This document shows positions 1 through 8,819 of a stretch of DNA of 64,000 bases, piece after piece; position 1 is the stretch's first letter, and each line of letters begins with the position of its first letter. The DNA is from Syngnathus acus (lineage: Eukaryota; Chordata; Actinopteri; Syngnathiformes; Syngnathidae), in NCBI RefSeq assembly GCF_901709675.1, contig NW_023590221.1:267219-331218 (forward strand), in the 5' to 3' direction. The position numbers were made by a program, and so were the translations under genes. The notes beneath the pieces are model-generated. The model was not told where the DNA came from. It did not search any database and was given only the letters and a program-made list of their open reading frames with translations.

Positions 1-643
1 GCTTTAACAACAAACTGGACTGGACTGATCACACCCACGCCCTGTACAAAAAGGGCCAGAGTCGCCTCCACCTGCTGAGGAGACTGAGGTCCTTCGGTGT
101 GTGCAGGGCTCTCCTACGGACCTTCTATGACTCTGTGGTGGCCTCGGCCATCATCTACGCTGTGGTCAGCTGGGGTGGGGGCAGTACTGACTGGGACAAG
201 GGGAGACTGAATAAGATGGTCAGAAGAGCGAGCTCTGTTCTAGGCTGTCCCCTGGACTCCATTGAGGTTGTGGGTGAGAGGAGGACGTTGATTAAGCTTA
301 AATCCATCATGGACAACACCTCTCACCCCCTCCATGAGATTGTGCGGTCCCTGAGCAGCTCCTTTAGCGGCAGACTTTTGCACCCTCGGTGTAGGAAGGA
401 ACGGTTCCGCAGGTCCTTCATTCCCTCTGCTGTCAGACTTTACAACATGCATGCCACCTGATAAAATGAATGTGTTTCGTCTCTACTAGCAGCACTTGTG
501 TTTATCCTTGTCTGTTATTTACCCTTTTTGTAATTCTGGCACTTGTTTTATTCTTGCACTCGTATTATTCTTGCACTCATATGCGCTGCTGTGACAAGTG
601 AATTTCCCCGCTGTGGGATGAATAAAGTTCAATCACTCAATCA
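1..643 (+). mobile_element. 3' end of CR1/L2-like LINE (family 1)
   Basis: ORF2 C-terminus is followed by a short 3' UTR with a TGAATTTCCCCG-like segment, an AATAAAG signal near 620 and a short ATCACTCA-type repeat tail. This is the typical 3' end of fish L2/Maui-group LINEs. The element begins left of the window. Two other copies lie at 10985-12230 and 56409-58215. Confidence 0.8.
3..461 (+). pseudogene. C-terminal end of CR1/L2-like LINE reverse transcriptase ORF
   Basis: The reading frame is open from the window edge to a stop at 459-461. It encodes the region after the RT palm: an LDWTDHT-like start, LLRTFYDSVV, a W-rich VVSWGGG segment, and a terminal FRRSFIPSAVRLYN, which is the usual end of CR1/L2-group ORF2 proteins. 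The catalytic part lies upstream, outside the window. The same sequence in the right arm continues into RT motifs (56590-57552). It is a truncated view of one element rather than a separate gene. Confidence 0.85.
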
Positions 644-699
644 AGAGTTGGTTCAGACTGAAGTAAAGTTTTGGATTTCTAAAGCATGACACATTAATT

Positions 700-772
700 G
701 ACTATGAAGGGACTCGAACGCTCCAATCATTTGATCCGAAGTCAGACGCCTTATCCATGAGGCCACATCGCC
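700..772 (-). pseudogene. tRNA-Arg(TCG)-derived pseudogene
   Basis: The minus strand carries a tRNA-Arg(TCG) body: GGCCTCATGGATAAGGC D arm, loop CTTCGGA and a GTTCGAGT T loop. The anticodon stem has a mismatch (TCTGA with TCAAA), the T stem is unpaired and one acceptor pair is lost. It looks like a decayed copy of the gene at 1382-1454. Confidence 0.75.
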
Positions 773-831
773 ATCTGAAATTTTTAAAGACTGATAAGAC
801 TAAGAATTCAACGGCTCCCAACAAGCAGGGA

Positions 832-904
832 CGCCCAACGTGTGGCTTGAACCCACGACCATGAGATTAAGAGTCTCATGCTCTCCCAACTGAGCTAACC
901 AGGC
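832..904 (-). tRNA. tRNA-Lys (CTT), possibly decayed
   Basis: The 73-nt minus-strand sequence matches vertebrate tRNA-Lys(CTT) through the D arm (TAGCTCAGTTGGGAGAGC), the anticodon arm with loop CTCTTAA, and the T loop. The acceptor stem pairs using several G:U wobbles. One T-stem pair is a G/A mismatch, and no run of four T follows closely, so it may be inactive. Pol III box A and box B are largely kept. Confidence 0.7.
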
Positions 905-1067
905 TTCTGCTATTGAGAATTGTTTCATTCTTTCACTTTTTTTTAATGGGTTTGGTTCACGAAAACCAGCAGCCACGTTTTAAATCTAGCCTCTGAAACA
1001 CATTCGTTGATAAGACTAAACATTTAAAGGTTCCCAACAAGTGGCAGCTGTCCAATGTTGTCTCTAG

Positions 1068-1200
1068 TTGGAAACCCCAGCCCAAGTTGGAAACCCTAAT
1101 TGGAAACCCTTGCCCCAGTTGGAATTCCTAGTTTGAAACCCTACCCGGAGTTGGAACCCTCGTTGGAAACCCTAGCCCTAGTTGGAAACGCTGGCCCTAG
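1068..1200 (+). repeat. TTGGAAACCC minisatellite-like repeat
   Basis: About ten imperfect copies of a CCCTAGTTGGAAAC-type unit run through this stretch. Shorter blocks of the same unit occur near 1940-1980, 2210-2235, 3563-3640 and 3880-3935, between the tRNA-bearing units, often beside CCCTAACCCTAAC tracts. Confidence 0.7.
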
Positions 1201-1381
1201 TGTGTAATAGAGAAAGCATTTTTTCTTTTGGTTTTTGTCACTTTGTTGCACTTAAAACGGAGATTGGGGGGGAGTCAGCACAACAAAAAAATAAATCAGA
1301 AACCAAAACCCTTTCTGACAGTATACAAGAGTTGCTTCAGACTGAAATAAAGTCGTTGATCTCATATAAATAATATTAAAT

Positions 1382-1454
1382 TGACCATGAAGGGACTTGA
1401 ACCCTCAATCTTCTGATCCGAAGTCAGACGCCTTATCCATTAGGCCACATAGCC
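1382..1454 (-). tRNA. tRNA-Arg (TCG)
   Basis: The cloverleaf folds fully on the minus strand. The acceptor is GGCTATG with CATGGTC (two G:U pairs), the D arm GCCT..AGGC, the anticodon stem TCTGA/TCAGA around loop CTTCGGA (anticodon TCG), and the T stem GAGGG/CCCTT around TTCAAGT. The sequence closely follows vertebrate tRNA-Arg(TCG). There is no TTTT directly downstream, so transcription is uncertain. It is the best preserved Arg copy in the arm. Confidence 0.75.
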
Positions 1455-1603
1455 ATGTGAAAGACTGTACCAAGTGAAACATGGCAACGACTTCTGATGA
1501 CTGCAGCCTTTGGTGGGAAGTGAAGTTCACAATTGTTCCAGACAAATGGCCTGTGGATTAATCAATTTACAGTAAAAGAGAATTGTAATGCAATTGACAT
1601 GTT

Positions 1604-1675
1604 ACCTTGTTAGTGCAAGTGGTCGTGCATCAGTCTCAAAATCTGAAGGTTGTGAGCTCAACACTCACACGGGGC
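1604..1675 (+). pseudogene. tRNA-Met-like copy with CAA anticodon
   Basis: The body is that of elongator tRNA-Met, but the anticodon loop reads CTCAAAA (CAA). The acceptor begins ACCTTGT against ACGGGGC, with mismatches at the first position. The T stem GTGAG/CTCAC is intact, but the T loop starts CTC instead of TTC, which weakens box B. A TTTT lies a few bases downstream. Probably inactive. Confidence 0.65.
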
Positions 1676-1838
1676 GCTGTTTTCCATAGTCCACAGTAAA
1701 ATCATTGTCAATTTCAGAAGATAGTAGGTTGCTCAGAATAGAATAAAGTTTTCTGTCTGTGAAGTTGAGTTTAATTGAAATGGCCGGTGGTTGAATCAAT
1801 TTTACAGTAAAAGAGCTTTGTAAAACCAACTATTCACG

Positions 1839-1911
1839 GCCTCGTTAGCGCAGGCGGTAGCGCGTCAGTCTAGTAAACTGAAGGTCGTGAGTTCAACCCT
1901 CACACGGGGCT
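1839..1911 (+). tRNA. tRNA-Met-type body with AGT (Thr) anticodon
   Basis: All stems pair: acceptor GCCTCGT/ACGGGGC (one T:G), D stem GCGC/GCGC, anticodon stem TCAGT/ACTGA, T stem GTGAG/CTCAC. The body matches vertebrate elongator tRNA-Met, but the loop is CTAGTAA, giving anticodon AGT, and base 73 is T rather than A. The usual T-T mismatch at 31:39 of tRNA-Met is repaired to T-A. Box A (TAGCGCAGGCGG) and box B are present, and TTTT follows at 1915. It may be an active tRNA with switched identity; charging cannot be known from sequence. Confidence 0.7.
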
Positions 1912-2097
1912 CTGTTTTATTTAGTCCTAACCCTAACTCGAGCCCTTGTTGGAAACCCCATCCCCAGTTGGAAACCCAAGTTTGAGAATGCTCAGACAAA
2001 AGTAACTTTTTCTTTCGATGAAGTTCAGTTTGATGGAAATGGCCGGTGGTTGAATCTTTTTTACAGTAAAAAAGAATTTTAAGACAGGTGCCACAAA

Positions 2098-2170
2098 GTC
2101 TCGTTGGCGCAGGCGGTAGCGCGTCAGTGTCGTAACCTGAAAGTCGAGAGTTCGATCCTCACACGGCGCA
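2098..2170 (+). pseudogene. tRNA-Met-like copy with CGT anticodon
   Basis: The Met-type body carries loop GTCGTAA (anticodon CGT), one substitution from CAT at the middle position. A C/C mismatch in the acceptor, a T/C mismatch at 31:39, an A/A mismatch in the T stem and no close TTTT make it likely inactive. The right-arm copy has one extra A in the variable region. Confidence 0.65.
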
Positions 2171-2312
2171 TGATTTATATCTAGTCCAACCCTAACTCTA
2201 GCCTTTCCTGTAAGTCCTAGTTGGAAATCCTAGCCTAGTTAAGTTTGATCAAAATGGGCGGTGGTTGAATCAGTTTTACAGTAAAAACAATTGCACAAAA
2301 TGCAAAAACATA

Positions 2313-2379
2313 GCGTCGTTGGCGCAGGCGTGTCAGTCTCATAATCTGAAGGTCGTGAGTTCGACCCTCACACGGGGCA
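2313..2379 (+). pseudogene. tRNA-Met (CAT) copy with deleted D arm
   Basis: The anticodon arm (TCAGT CTCATAA TCTGA, including the 31:39 T-T typical of tRNA-Met), the T arm and most of the acceptor match elongator tRNA-Met(CAT). Six bases of the D arm are missing, so the second half of the D stem is lost, and acceptor pair 3 is G/G. A TTTT follows. Confidence 0.7.
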
Positions 2380-2688
2380 TACTTTTATATAGTCCTAACT
2401 CTAGCCCAGCGGTGGCCAACCCGCGGCTCGCGAGCCGCATGCGGCTCTTTGGCTAGTTTCATGCGGCTCTTTTACGTTCATATCAACATTTGTGTTTATT
2501 TTTCGTGCGTATTTGCTTCGCTTGAGTTCAATATGGTATTTTGGTCAAACGCGCATGCGCGTGAGGTGAAATCCCGCAAAGGAGGAGGGACAAACAGAGA
2601 GATTGGTTTTGCCCGCTTTTTTTATGAATGGCGACTTTGACTACGGGGGCCCATTAGGTCCAGAAAAGCTGACAAGACGCTTGCCAAA

Positions 2689-3200
2689 ATGGCAAGGAAA
2701 AAATGCACAGCTAAACGAATATATGACGATGAACACAGGACGTTTTTAACAGAGTTAAAGTTGTTTTTTGTTGAATGCTATGGCAAGCCATTCTGCCTGA
2801 TATGTCGGACGTCATTGGCGCATTTAAAAGCTTCAAATGGTCAGCGCCACTTCAGCTCACTTCATGCCAATATCGATAAGGACTTTGCAAAATGGACTGA
2901 ATTTCGCAGGCACAAGTTTGGAGACTTTGAAAAGTCAGGCAGAAAAATAGGTACAGTTTTTCAAAAAAATTACGAAGCACTCAGAGACTGTCACACTTGC
3001 ATTGTTTCAACTGGCTTGGAACATTGCACGGGCTAAAAAGCCATACAATGAAGTGGAGTTCGTTAAAATATGCCTCAGTGACGTTATTGAAATCTTGTCT
3101 CCTGAAAACGACGAACTCAAACGAATGGTCTGTCCCGCCACACATAGTAAGTGAAAAAACGTATTATGTTTTTGTTTGTGGAATTTGTTGAACTGAGAGT
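2689..3200 (+). pseudogene. hAT transposase N-terminal fragment (BED-type finger)
   Basis: From the ATG at 2689 the frame encodes a basic start, then FFVECYGKPFCLIC with downstream histidines (RHFSSLH), matching the BED-type zinc finger of ZBED5/GTF2IRD2/EPM2AIP1-like hAT proteins. Near 2997 the frame shifts. The continuation in another frame reads like the following helical region (AWNIARAKKPYNEVEFV). The catalytic core is absent, so this is a deletion derivative. Confidence 0.75.
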
Positions 3201-3347
3201 TTGTCTGTGTGAGACAATGCACACAATGTTCATTGTTGAAAATGTGGTCTTTGGTCTGCGGTTTTAGTACTGTAAAAAAGTCAATTTGTCATTATCATGT
3301 TGGTGCGTGACATAATAATGTCACACAATAAATTTGGCTGAGCAGAG

Positions 3348-3349
<2 letters not shown>

Positions 3350-3400
<51 letters not shown>

Positions 3401-3452
3401 CGTGTGCGCGTGCGTGCGCGTGCGTGTTTGTGTGCGCGTGTGTGTGTGTGTG
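3350..3452 (+). repeat. (TG)n microsatellite
   Basis: A long TG run with CG interruptions, ending in a short G run, lies inside hAT 1. The right-arm counterpart at about 53608-53703 has a different length. Confidence 0.95.
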
Positions 3453-3759
3453 GGGGGGGGGTGTTCATGTGTGCTCATGTGTATGATGTGGCTCTTTGCG
3501 ATGACACAGTAAAAAATGTGGCTCTTAGTCTCTGACTGGTTGGCCACCCCTGCTCTAGCCCTAATTGGAAACCCTCATCCTCGTTGGAAACCCCAGTTGG
3601 AAAACCCTGGCCACAGTTTGAAACCTTAGTTGGCTTCCCTAACCCGAGTTGCTCAGACTTACAGTCACTTTTTCTTTCTGTGAAGTTCAGTTTGATTGAA
3701 ATGGCCGGTGGTTTGATCAATTTTACAGTAAAAAAGAATTGTAAAACTGCAAATGCACA

Positions 3760-3832
3760 GCCTCATTAGTGCAGGTACTAGCATGTCAGTCTCACAATTT
3801 GAAGGTCAAGAGTTCGGTCCTCAGGTGGGGCA
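3760..3832 (+). pseudogene. tRNA-Met-like copy with CAC anticodon
   Basis: The Met-type body carries loop CTCACAA (anticodon CAC, valine-type). The T stem is mismatched (AAGAG with CTCAG) and the anticodon stem has a G:U and a T-T. It lies just downstream of hAT 1 and is followed by TTTTT. Probably inactive. Confidence 0.6.
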
Positions 3833-4225
3833 GACTTTTTATATACCTAGTCCAAACTAGCCCTAACCCTAACTCTAGCCCTAGTTGGAAACCCTAGTCC
3901 TAGTTGGAAACCTTAGTTAGAAACCCTACTTTCAGTCGGGAGCAGGTTGCTCAGACTAAAATAACTTTTTCTTCTTTTAAGGGGTAGGGCAGCAAAGTAA
4001 GCAGGGATTGTGAATATCAGCAAGCACAGGTTGCTCGACTGGAGTCAAGAGAAACAAATTAAAAATTGTACATAAAATGAAAAATTTGCCTCTTTCTTTT
4101 GGCTTTTGTCAATGACATTTGGGGTCATCACAACAAAGATCAAAACAGCACACAAACAGTTTACCTATATTTTCCTCTTTCAATTTGATGATACACTAGA
4201 CATGAAGATCTGTTTAGATTTGAAA

Positions 4226-4432
4226 TCTTATCCATTAGGCCAGATAGCCATACAGGAAATTCTGACAAGTGATAGCAGTGCAATGATTTTTGAGCATATA
4301 CAGTAAATCTACAGCCTAGATTCAAGTGAAGTTAACTGACTTTGGATCAGAAGATTAAGGGGTTCAAGTCCCTTCATTGTCAATTTAATGAATGTCAAGA
4401 GGAAAGTAGCCTAGTGGATAATGTGTCTAACA
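4226..4432. repeat. Scrambled tRNA-Arg half sequences
   Basis: A minus-strand 5' half (CTTATCCATTAGGCCAGATAGCC, near 4228-4250) faces a plus-strand 3' half (GATCAGAAGATTAAGGGGTTCAAG, near 4346-4370). Another plus-strand 5' half lies near 4405-4430. These are rearranged pieces of the Arg repeat; none can form a complete tRNA. Confidence 0.6.
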
Positions 4433-4550
4433 ATAAATAATAGTTTTTGTTTTGTTTCTGCATTACCCAATACATCTCCTTCACATTGTGACACATTCTC
4501 CCATTATCTGTCTGTGTTAGGTAGAGAAAAAGATTTTAAAGGAAAGGTAA

Positions 4551-4584
4551 GTATTGTTGTGTTGTGTTGTGTTGTGTTGTATTG
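4551..4584 (+). repeat. (GTGTT)n simple repeat
   Basis: Short GTGTT repeat tract directly before the CGTATTTTTCGG repeat. Confidence 0.85.
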
Positions 4585-4598
4585 TGTGTTGTCATTAT

Positions 4599-5560
4599 CG
4601 TATTTTTCGGACTATAGGTCGCATTTTTTTCATAGTTTGGGTGGGGGGCCGACTTATACTGAGGAGCGACTTATATGTGATTTTTTTGTCACAAATTTTC
4701 AAAATAAAAAAAAATAAAAAAAGTGAAACCGCGATAAACGAACCGTGATGTAGCAAGGGATTACTGTAGTTTGAACTGCAAGTGACGTCAGCGGCGCGGC
4801 GGTTGTTTACTTAAATGACAAAGGATTTGATCACGGGATGACAAAGATGACGAAGAGCCCCATGTACTACCGGCATCTTTAGTGGCTTTGCTTGTAAGTG
4901 ACACGTAGGACGAAGAGTTTGAAGGATTTAATGATTTGGAGTGACACAGAAGGTTTGAAAAACTATTATGGGTTTTACGCACGCCCGGTCCTACTCTATG
5001 GAGCTATCTTTCACCTCCGTGGATGAAGGTCGGGGGCCGGCGCTCGGCCGGGTGGCTGTCCGGGGACGGTGGATGGGGCTCGGACAGGGCTTTTACGCAC
5101 GCCCGGTCCTATTCTATGGAGCTCTCTTCCACCTCCGTGGCTGGGAGTGCCACCTCCGGGGATGGAAGTCCACGCTGCCACACGCCTGGAAGTCGATGCC
5201 GGTGCTTGGGGCCGTGTGGCGGTGAACTATTTATGTTATAGTTGTTTGATATATTTTATTTCGTGTAGCAACTTGTATATGTTTTTATTGTTACAGTTAA
5301 GTAGTTGTTGGCTCGTTGAACTCTTTTTTTTTTGTTAAATAAAGAGCCGTTTACCAAACCCACGTCTTTCCTGGTACTTTGTTAAGGCTAAACAATATTG
5401 TTATATACTAATCTGTGGAATAATGACGAGGCTGACATCAGCGGCGCACGCGCAGCGTTGTTGACAAAGGACGAGGAATTTGATCGATGGATTTAATGAT
5501 TTGGAGTGACACAGATGGTTTGATAATATTGTTGTTTATATGATAGTTATTTGATATCAT
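4599..5560 (+). repeat. Interspersed repeat starting CGTATTTTTCGGACTATA
   Basis: It begins with CGTATTTTTCGGACTATAGGTCGC-like sequence, also seen at 30900, 35321 and, inverted, ending near 52466. The body holds degenerate copies of GATTTGGAGTGACACAGA (about 4936 and 5500). A direct repeat of about 53 bp (4970-5022 and 5087-5140) contains a TTACGCACGCCCGGTCCTA core. I take it for a non-autonomous DNA transposon; no protein is recognisable. Confidence 0.55.
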
Positions 5561-6118
5561 CATCGGTTTAAAGTCCGCTTTCGAGGCGCCGCTGGGTTGG
5601 ACTGGGTTCTCGATATGGCCTTCTTCCACCGGGAACAGTCCATGGCCATCTCGTGGTTGATGCCGAGTGCCTTCATGTCGGCTGCCACGGTCATCTGCCA
5701 GGTCTTTTTAGGTCGGCCACTGGGTCTTGTTCCCTCTACGTTAGGGGTGTCCAAACTTTTTGCAAGGAGGGCCAGATTTGATAAAGTGAAGGGGCCCGGG
5801 GGCCAATAGTTTTTTCGGACATTTTTAACTACAAAAATGTCATGCAAATACACACTGTTATAAAACAAATTTCATTGTCACAATTGTCTTTATTTTTCAA
5901 ATGACAAAATAACCAAATATGAGTCACTCAGGCAGATGTGAACAACTCTAAAAACACAAATTCTGCCTTTCATTCATATCTGAAGAGTCAGATAACATTG
6001 AACAAACTGTATGAAATACCTTAAATTTACATGAGTTTAAAATTACTTTTGCCTCATGAACATTTTAAACGGGAGTTATAAGTAATGCAAAGTTGTCTGT
6101 TATTATTAAAACTTAAAA

Positions 6119-6445
6119 CTAGTGAATTTTGCTCTTGTCATTTACATTATCTTTCAGAAAATAATAGTTTGTGTCAGGTCTAGAGGTCCATAACATCAAC
6201 AGTCTTAACATGGCCACTTCGTAGCTTGCTTTAGTAATATTTATTTTTGACTCACAGTCCCGTGTGAAGAATCGCTGTTGTGATGCCAGTTCAGCTTGGA
6301 GCTGCTTCACTTTATCAGCGCGGTCACTCCCTGTTAGCTGGTCGTTTGTGTTCGCATGTTTAGTCTGATAGTGTCTCTTTAAGTTGAAATCCTTAAACAA
6401 GGCAACCGTCTCTTTACAAATTAGACAAACACAATTGCCTTGATT
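6119..6445 (-). pseudogene. hAT transposase fragment (GTF2IRD2/ZBED-like)
   Basis: The minus frame encodes CVCLICKETVALFKDFNL followed by RHYQTKH, a BED-type zinc finger, then a helical stretch (KQLQAELASQQRFFTRDCES) typical of GTF2IRD2- and EPM2AIP1-like hAT proteins. It ends at 6119. The N-terminus is cut by a nested repeat at about 6455 and the catalytic domain is missing. Confidence 0.8.
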
Positions 6446-6669
6446 TTCAGTGATGCACAGTAATCCCTCGCTACATCACGGTTTGTTTATCGCGGTTTCA
6501 CTACATCGTGGATTTTTTTCCCAAATTGAAAAAAATAATTAAAAGTCAAAATAAAACTTCTAAATTGAGGAATTATGGCACAAAACTTGCCCATACGCCA
6601 GCAGAAGGCAAGGAGTGCCCACACAATTGCAGTGTACCTGCACTTGTACATTTTTAAAAAACAAAAAAA

Positions 6670-6842
6670 GGTTATTATAATAAGAGTTCTAAAAACATAT
6701 TTACAGTGTTGTACCTTGTTATAGAAAATTGTTATAATAATAAAAGAGTTCTAAGAACATATTTACAGTATGTACACTTCTACCTTGTTATAAAAAAAAG
6801 TATAATAATAAAAGTTGTTCTAAAAACATATTTACAGTTTGT
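6670..6842 (+). repeat. Tandem repeat, about 70-bp unit
   Basis: Three imperfect copies of a unit containing GTTCTAAAAACATATTTACAG and CCTTGTTATA, the last partial, inside hAT 2. Also present in the right arm at about 50223-50395. Confidence 0.75.
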
Positions 6843-7249
6843 GTTAAGAATTCTCCATGTTATTTATGTTATTCAGCCATGCTTTGATTTGAGGTAGGGT
6901 GATTTATTTTGAAGGCCGTTTTCAGGCGATACCACTTCCTTTTTTACGTTCTTGTACATATGTCGGTTACAGTGGTACGGGAGTCATTGGCGATGTAAGT
7001 GTGTCTCCTAACAAGAGAAATGAATGATCACATGTGTCTAACCTTTAGGACAATGTAGTATTGCTCCAAATGTTCGTTTAATTTCCTTTAGAGGTCCGTT
7101 TGCGCGTGTTAGCACGATCGCGAATTAGCATCTTTCCGCTAACTCGTTAGCCTGCCCAGTACTTCTTCTTTGCTGCGGGCCAATAAAAACTGGACCGCGG
7201 GCCAACTGCGGCCCGCGGGCCGTAGTTTGGACACCCCTGCTCTACGTTA

Positions 7250-8770
7250 TACGACATAACTTTCTTCACCCAGTCGTTCTCGTCCTTCCTCACTACATGT
7301 CCGTACCATCGCAGTCTGCCTCTCCTCACCACATCCACTATGGCCTCCACTCCCATCTTCTGTCTCAGCTCTGCACTGGTCTTTTCCTCCCTCATTGACA
7401 CACCACACATCCATCTGATCATCCTCATTTCTGCTCTGTTTAGTTTGTCTTCGTGTTCTGTTTTCAGGGCCCATGCCTCACTTCCGTACGTCATACTACT
7501 TCTGACACAGGCTGAGTACACTTGGCCTCTCATCTTCAGGGATGGGGCCTTAGATGTGAAAAAGGGCATGAGTTCCCTGAATTTCTTCCACCCGTTTCTC
7601 ACCCTTGTGGTCACTGCTAGGTCCACCCCCCCACCAGCATTAAACATGTCTCCAAGGTAGCAGAAGCTGTCCACCACCTCGTACATCTCCCCATCTACCA
7701 CGAGCCCCTCTTGCTCAGCTGGGTCTGCTTGGGCGACTTCTCCCCTACACCGCTTGCAATGGAAGGTCACACTTGCAGCTAGTAGGCTGCCTTTTACTCC
7801 GCTGCATCTTTGGTGTACCCATCTCTGGCAACCCTTGCACCGGATAGAGTTAGCTTGCACTCCCTTCCCGCAAACTCCACATGGCCATGCTCCTGACTGC
7901 GATATCACTCCCAGGCCAGCACCACCGACCATGACCTTTGATTTTGCCGCATTCACCTTCATTCCTTTCACTTCCAGGCATGTCTTCCAGGCTGCTAGCT
8001 TCCTAGCTAGGTCTTCTCGGCTGTGAGCCATCAATACCAGGTCATCCGCGTAGAGCAGCTCCCATGGTAGTCCACCCCTCACTTCCCTCGATACCACATC
8101 CATCACGATAGCAAACAGTAATGGGCTGAGCACTGATCCCTGGTGCACCCCTACCCTTACTTCAAACCCATTACTGTCGCCAACTCCTGTTCTAACAGTT
8201 GTGCAGGCTCTGCAATAGAGAGCCATCACAGGCTTTACCAGTCCCTCTTCCACACGACTTCCTTAGGGCCCACCTCACCACCTCCCTTGGCACCCTGTCG
8301 AACGCTTTTTCCAGGTCGACAAAAGCGAAGTACAACCTCTTCCTCTTCTCCTGGTGTTTCTCTTGCATCTGTCGGATGACAAAAATTGCGTCTGTTGTAC
8401 CTTTACCAGGCATGAAGCCATACTGCATCTCGTCCACCTTTACCCGTGTCCTCACCCTCCTTTCCAACACCCTCTCTAATAACTTCATTCCATGCTCCAG
8501 CAGCTTTATGGCCCTGTATGACCCGCATGCGAGGGGGTCCCCCTTCCCTTTGAATAGAGGCACCAGGACGCTTCTTGTCCAGTCCTCCGGAATGTGCCTC
8601 TCAGCGATGACACTGTTATACAGGTCGGTCATCCACTGCACACCGACGTCTCCCGCTGCCTTTAGCATCTCTGCCACCACTCCAGATGGTCCAGCTGCCT
8701 TTCCATCCTTCATGGCCTTCATGGCTTTTCCCACTTCTGTCCGTGTGATCGGGCCACATTCACCCTCCAC
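7250..8770 (-). pseudogene. RTE reverse transcriptase with embedded PHD-like zinc finger
   Basis: Motifs in order on the minus strand are LFKGKGDPLACGSYRAI and LLERVLERR (about 8560-8450), DAIFVIRQ, FVDLEKAFDRVPREV (about 8330), a frame break near 8256 caused by a 2-bp deletion relative to the right arm, GVHQGSVLSPLLF, and catalytic LLYADDLVLMA (about 8050). Then comes a cysteine-rich block at 7743-7885 spaced C-X2-C-X10-C-X2-C-X4-H-X2-C-X15-C-X2-C, which fits a PHD finger. The thumb and C-terminal region (YGSEAWALK, RMIRWMCGV) follow. The open frame continues artificially into the hAT below 7240. Confidence 0.85.
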
Positions 8771-8819
8771 TTCGTCGCATCCCGCCTCACCATCTCAGTC
8801 ATTCTCCACATTCAGCAAC

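Larger units (their letters stand above)
2407..3552 (+). mobile_element. hAT transposon 1 (8-bp TSD CTCTAGCC)
   Basis: The ends are CAGCGGTGGCCAACC and, inverted, CAGGGGTGGCCAACC. The 8-bp duplications CTCTAGCC lie at 2399-2406 and 3553-3560. It carries a broken transposase N-terminus (2689-3200) and a TG microsatellite. It inserted into the tRNA-bearing repeat array, and the same insertion is in the right arm, so it predates the arm duplication. Confidence 0.9.
1500..4060 (+). repeat. Array of tRNA-Met-type repeat units
   Basis: Five related units are recognisable. Each has a stretch with ATGGCCGGTGGTTGA, then the palindrome TTTTACAGTAAAA, then after exactly 26 bases a tRNA-Met-like sequence, then CCCTAACCCTAAC and TTGGAAAC repeats. 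The tRNA-like parts start at 1604, 1839, 2098, 2313 and 3760. A hAT element (2407-3552) separates the last two. This looks like tandem duplication of a tRNA-bearing unit followed by divergence. Confidence 0.8.
5742..7239 (-). mobile_element. hAT transposon 2 (8-bp TSD CTCTACGT)
   Basis: The ends are TAGGGGTGTCCAAACT and, inverted, CAGGGGTGTCCAAACT. CTCTACGT is duplicated at 5734-5741 and 7240-7247. It interrupts the RTE LINE just after the thumb region. Inside are a BED-type transposase fragment, a nested repeat starting CAGTAATCCCTCGCTACATC near 6457, and a small tandem repeat. The same insertion is in the right arm. Confidence 0.92.
1..8819 (+). repeat. Left arm of large inverted duplication
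   Basis: The whole segment recurs reverse complemented at 48891-57050. The pairing was followed through the LINE 3' end, all tRNA copies, both hAT elements with the same 8-bp target duplications, and the RTE LINE. Differences noticed are small indels (one T in a T-run near 940, one base in a tRNA variable loop near 2141, a 2-bp indel near 8256), a different TG-repeat length near 3350, and one 645-bp block present only here. The arm starts at the window edge, so its true outer end is not visible. The inner end at 8819 is abrupt and abuts a hAT terminus fragment. Confidence 0.95.
5563..8819 (-). mobile_element. RTE-type LINE, 5'-truncated at the arm breakpoint
   Basis: Minus-strand LINE of the craniofacial-development-protein-2-like RTE group. 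RT motifs run from 8770 to about 7250. After the nested hAT (5742-7239) the last segment (5733-5563) encodes the characteristic RPSGRPKKTWQMTV..DMKALG..HEMAMD..RW tail and ends at a GATGAT repeat. Its 5' part is missing because homology to the right arm stops at 8819. The right-arm counterpart extends back to the endonuclease at about 36400. Confidence 0.85.

Noticed and set aside
1068-1200. CRISPR-like array of TTGGAAAC repeats
   Set aside because: Units are about 15-25 bp, contiguous and irregular without unique spacers, and the genome is eukaryotic.
3281-3547. Histidine/threonine or cysteine/valine repeat proteins across the TG tract
   Set aside because: Pure translation of a dinucleotide microsatellite inside a hAT element; the same in the right arm.
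5023-5338. Possible small protein in the GC-rich part of the CGTATTTTTCGG repeat
   Set aside because: Open in several frames at once because of base composition and a direct repeat; no motif and no conservation of frame between arms (single-base indels).
7147-7240. C-terminal extension of the RTE protein in the left arm and at 49826-49918
   Set aside because: This is read-through into the hAT terminus, exposed by the 8-bp duplication; the true C-terminus lies beyond the hAT.
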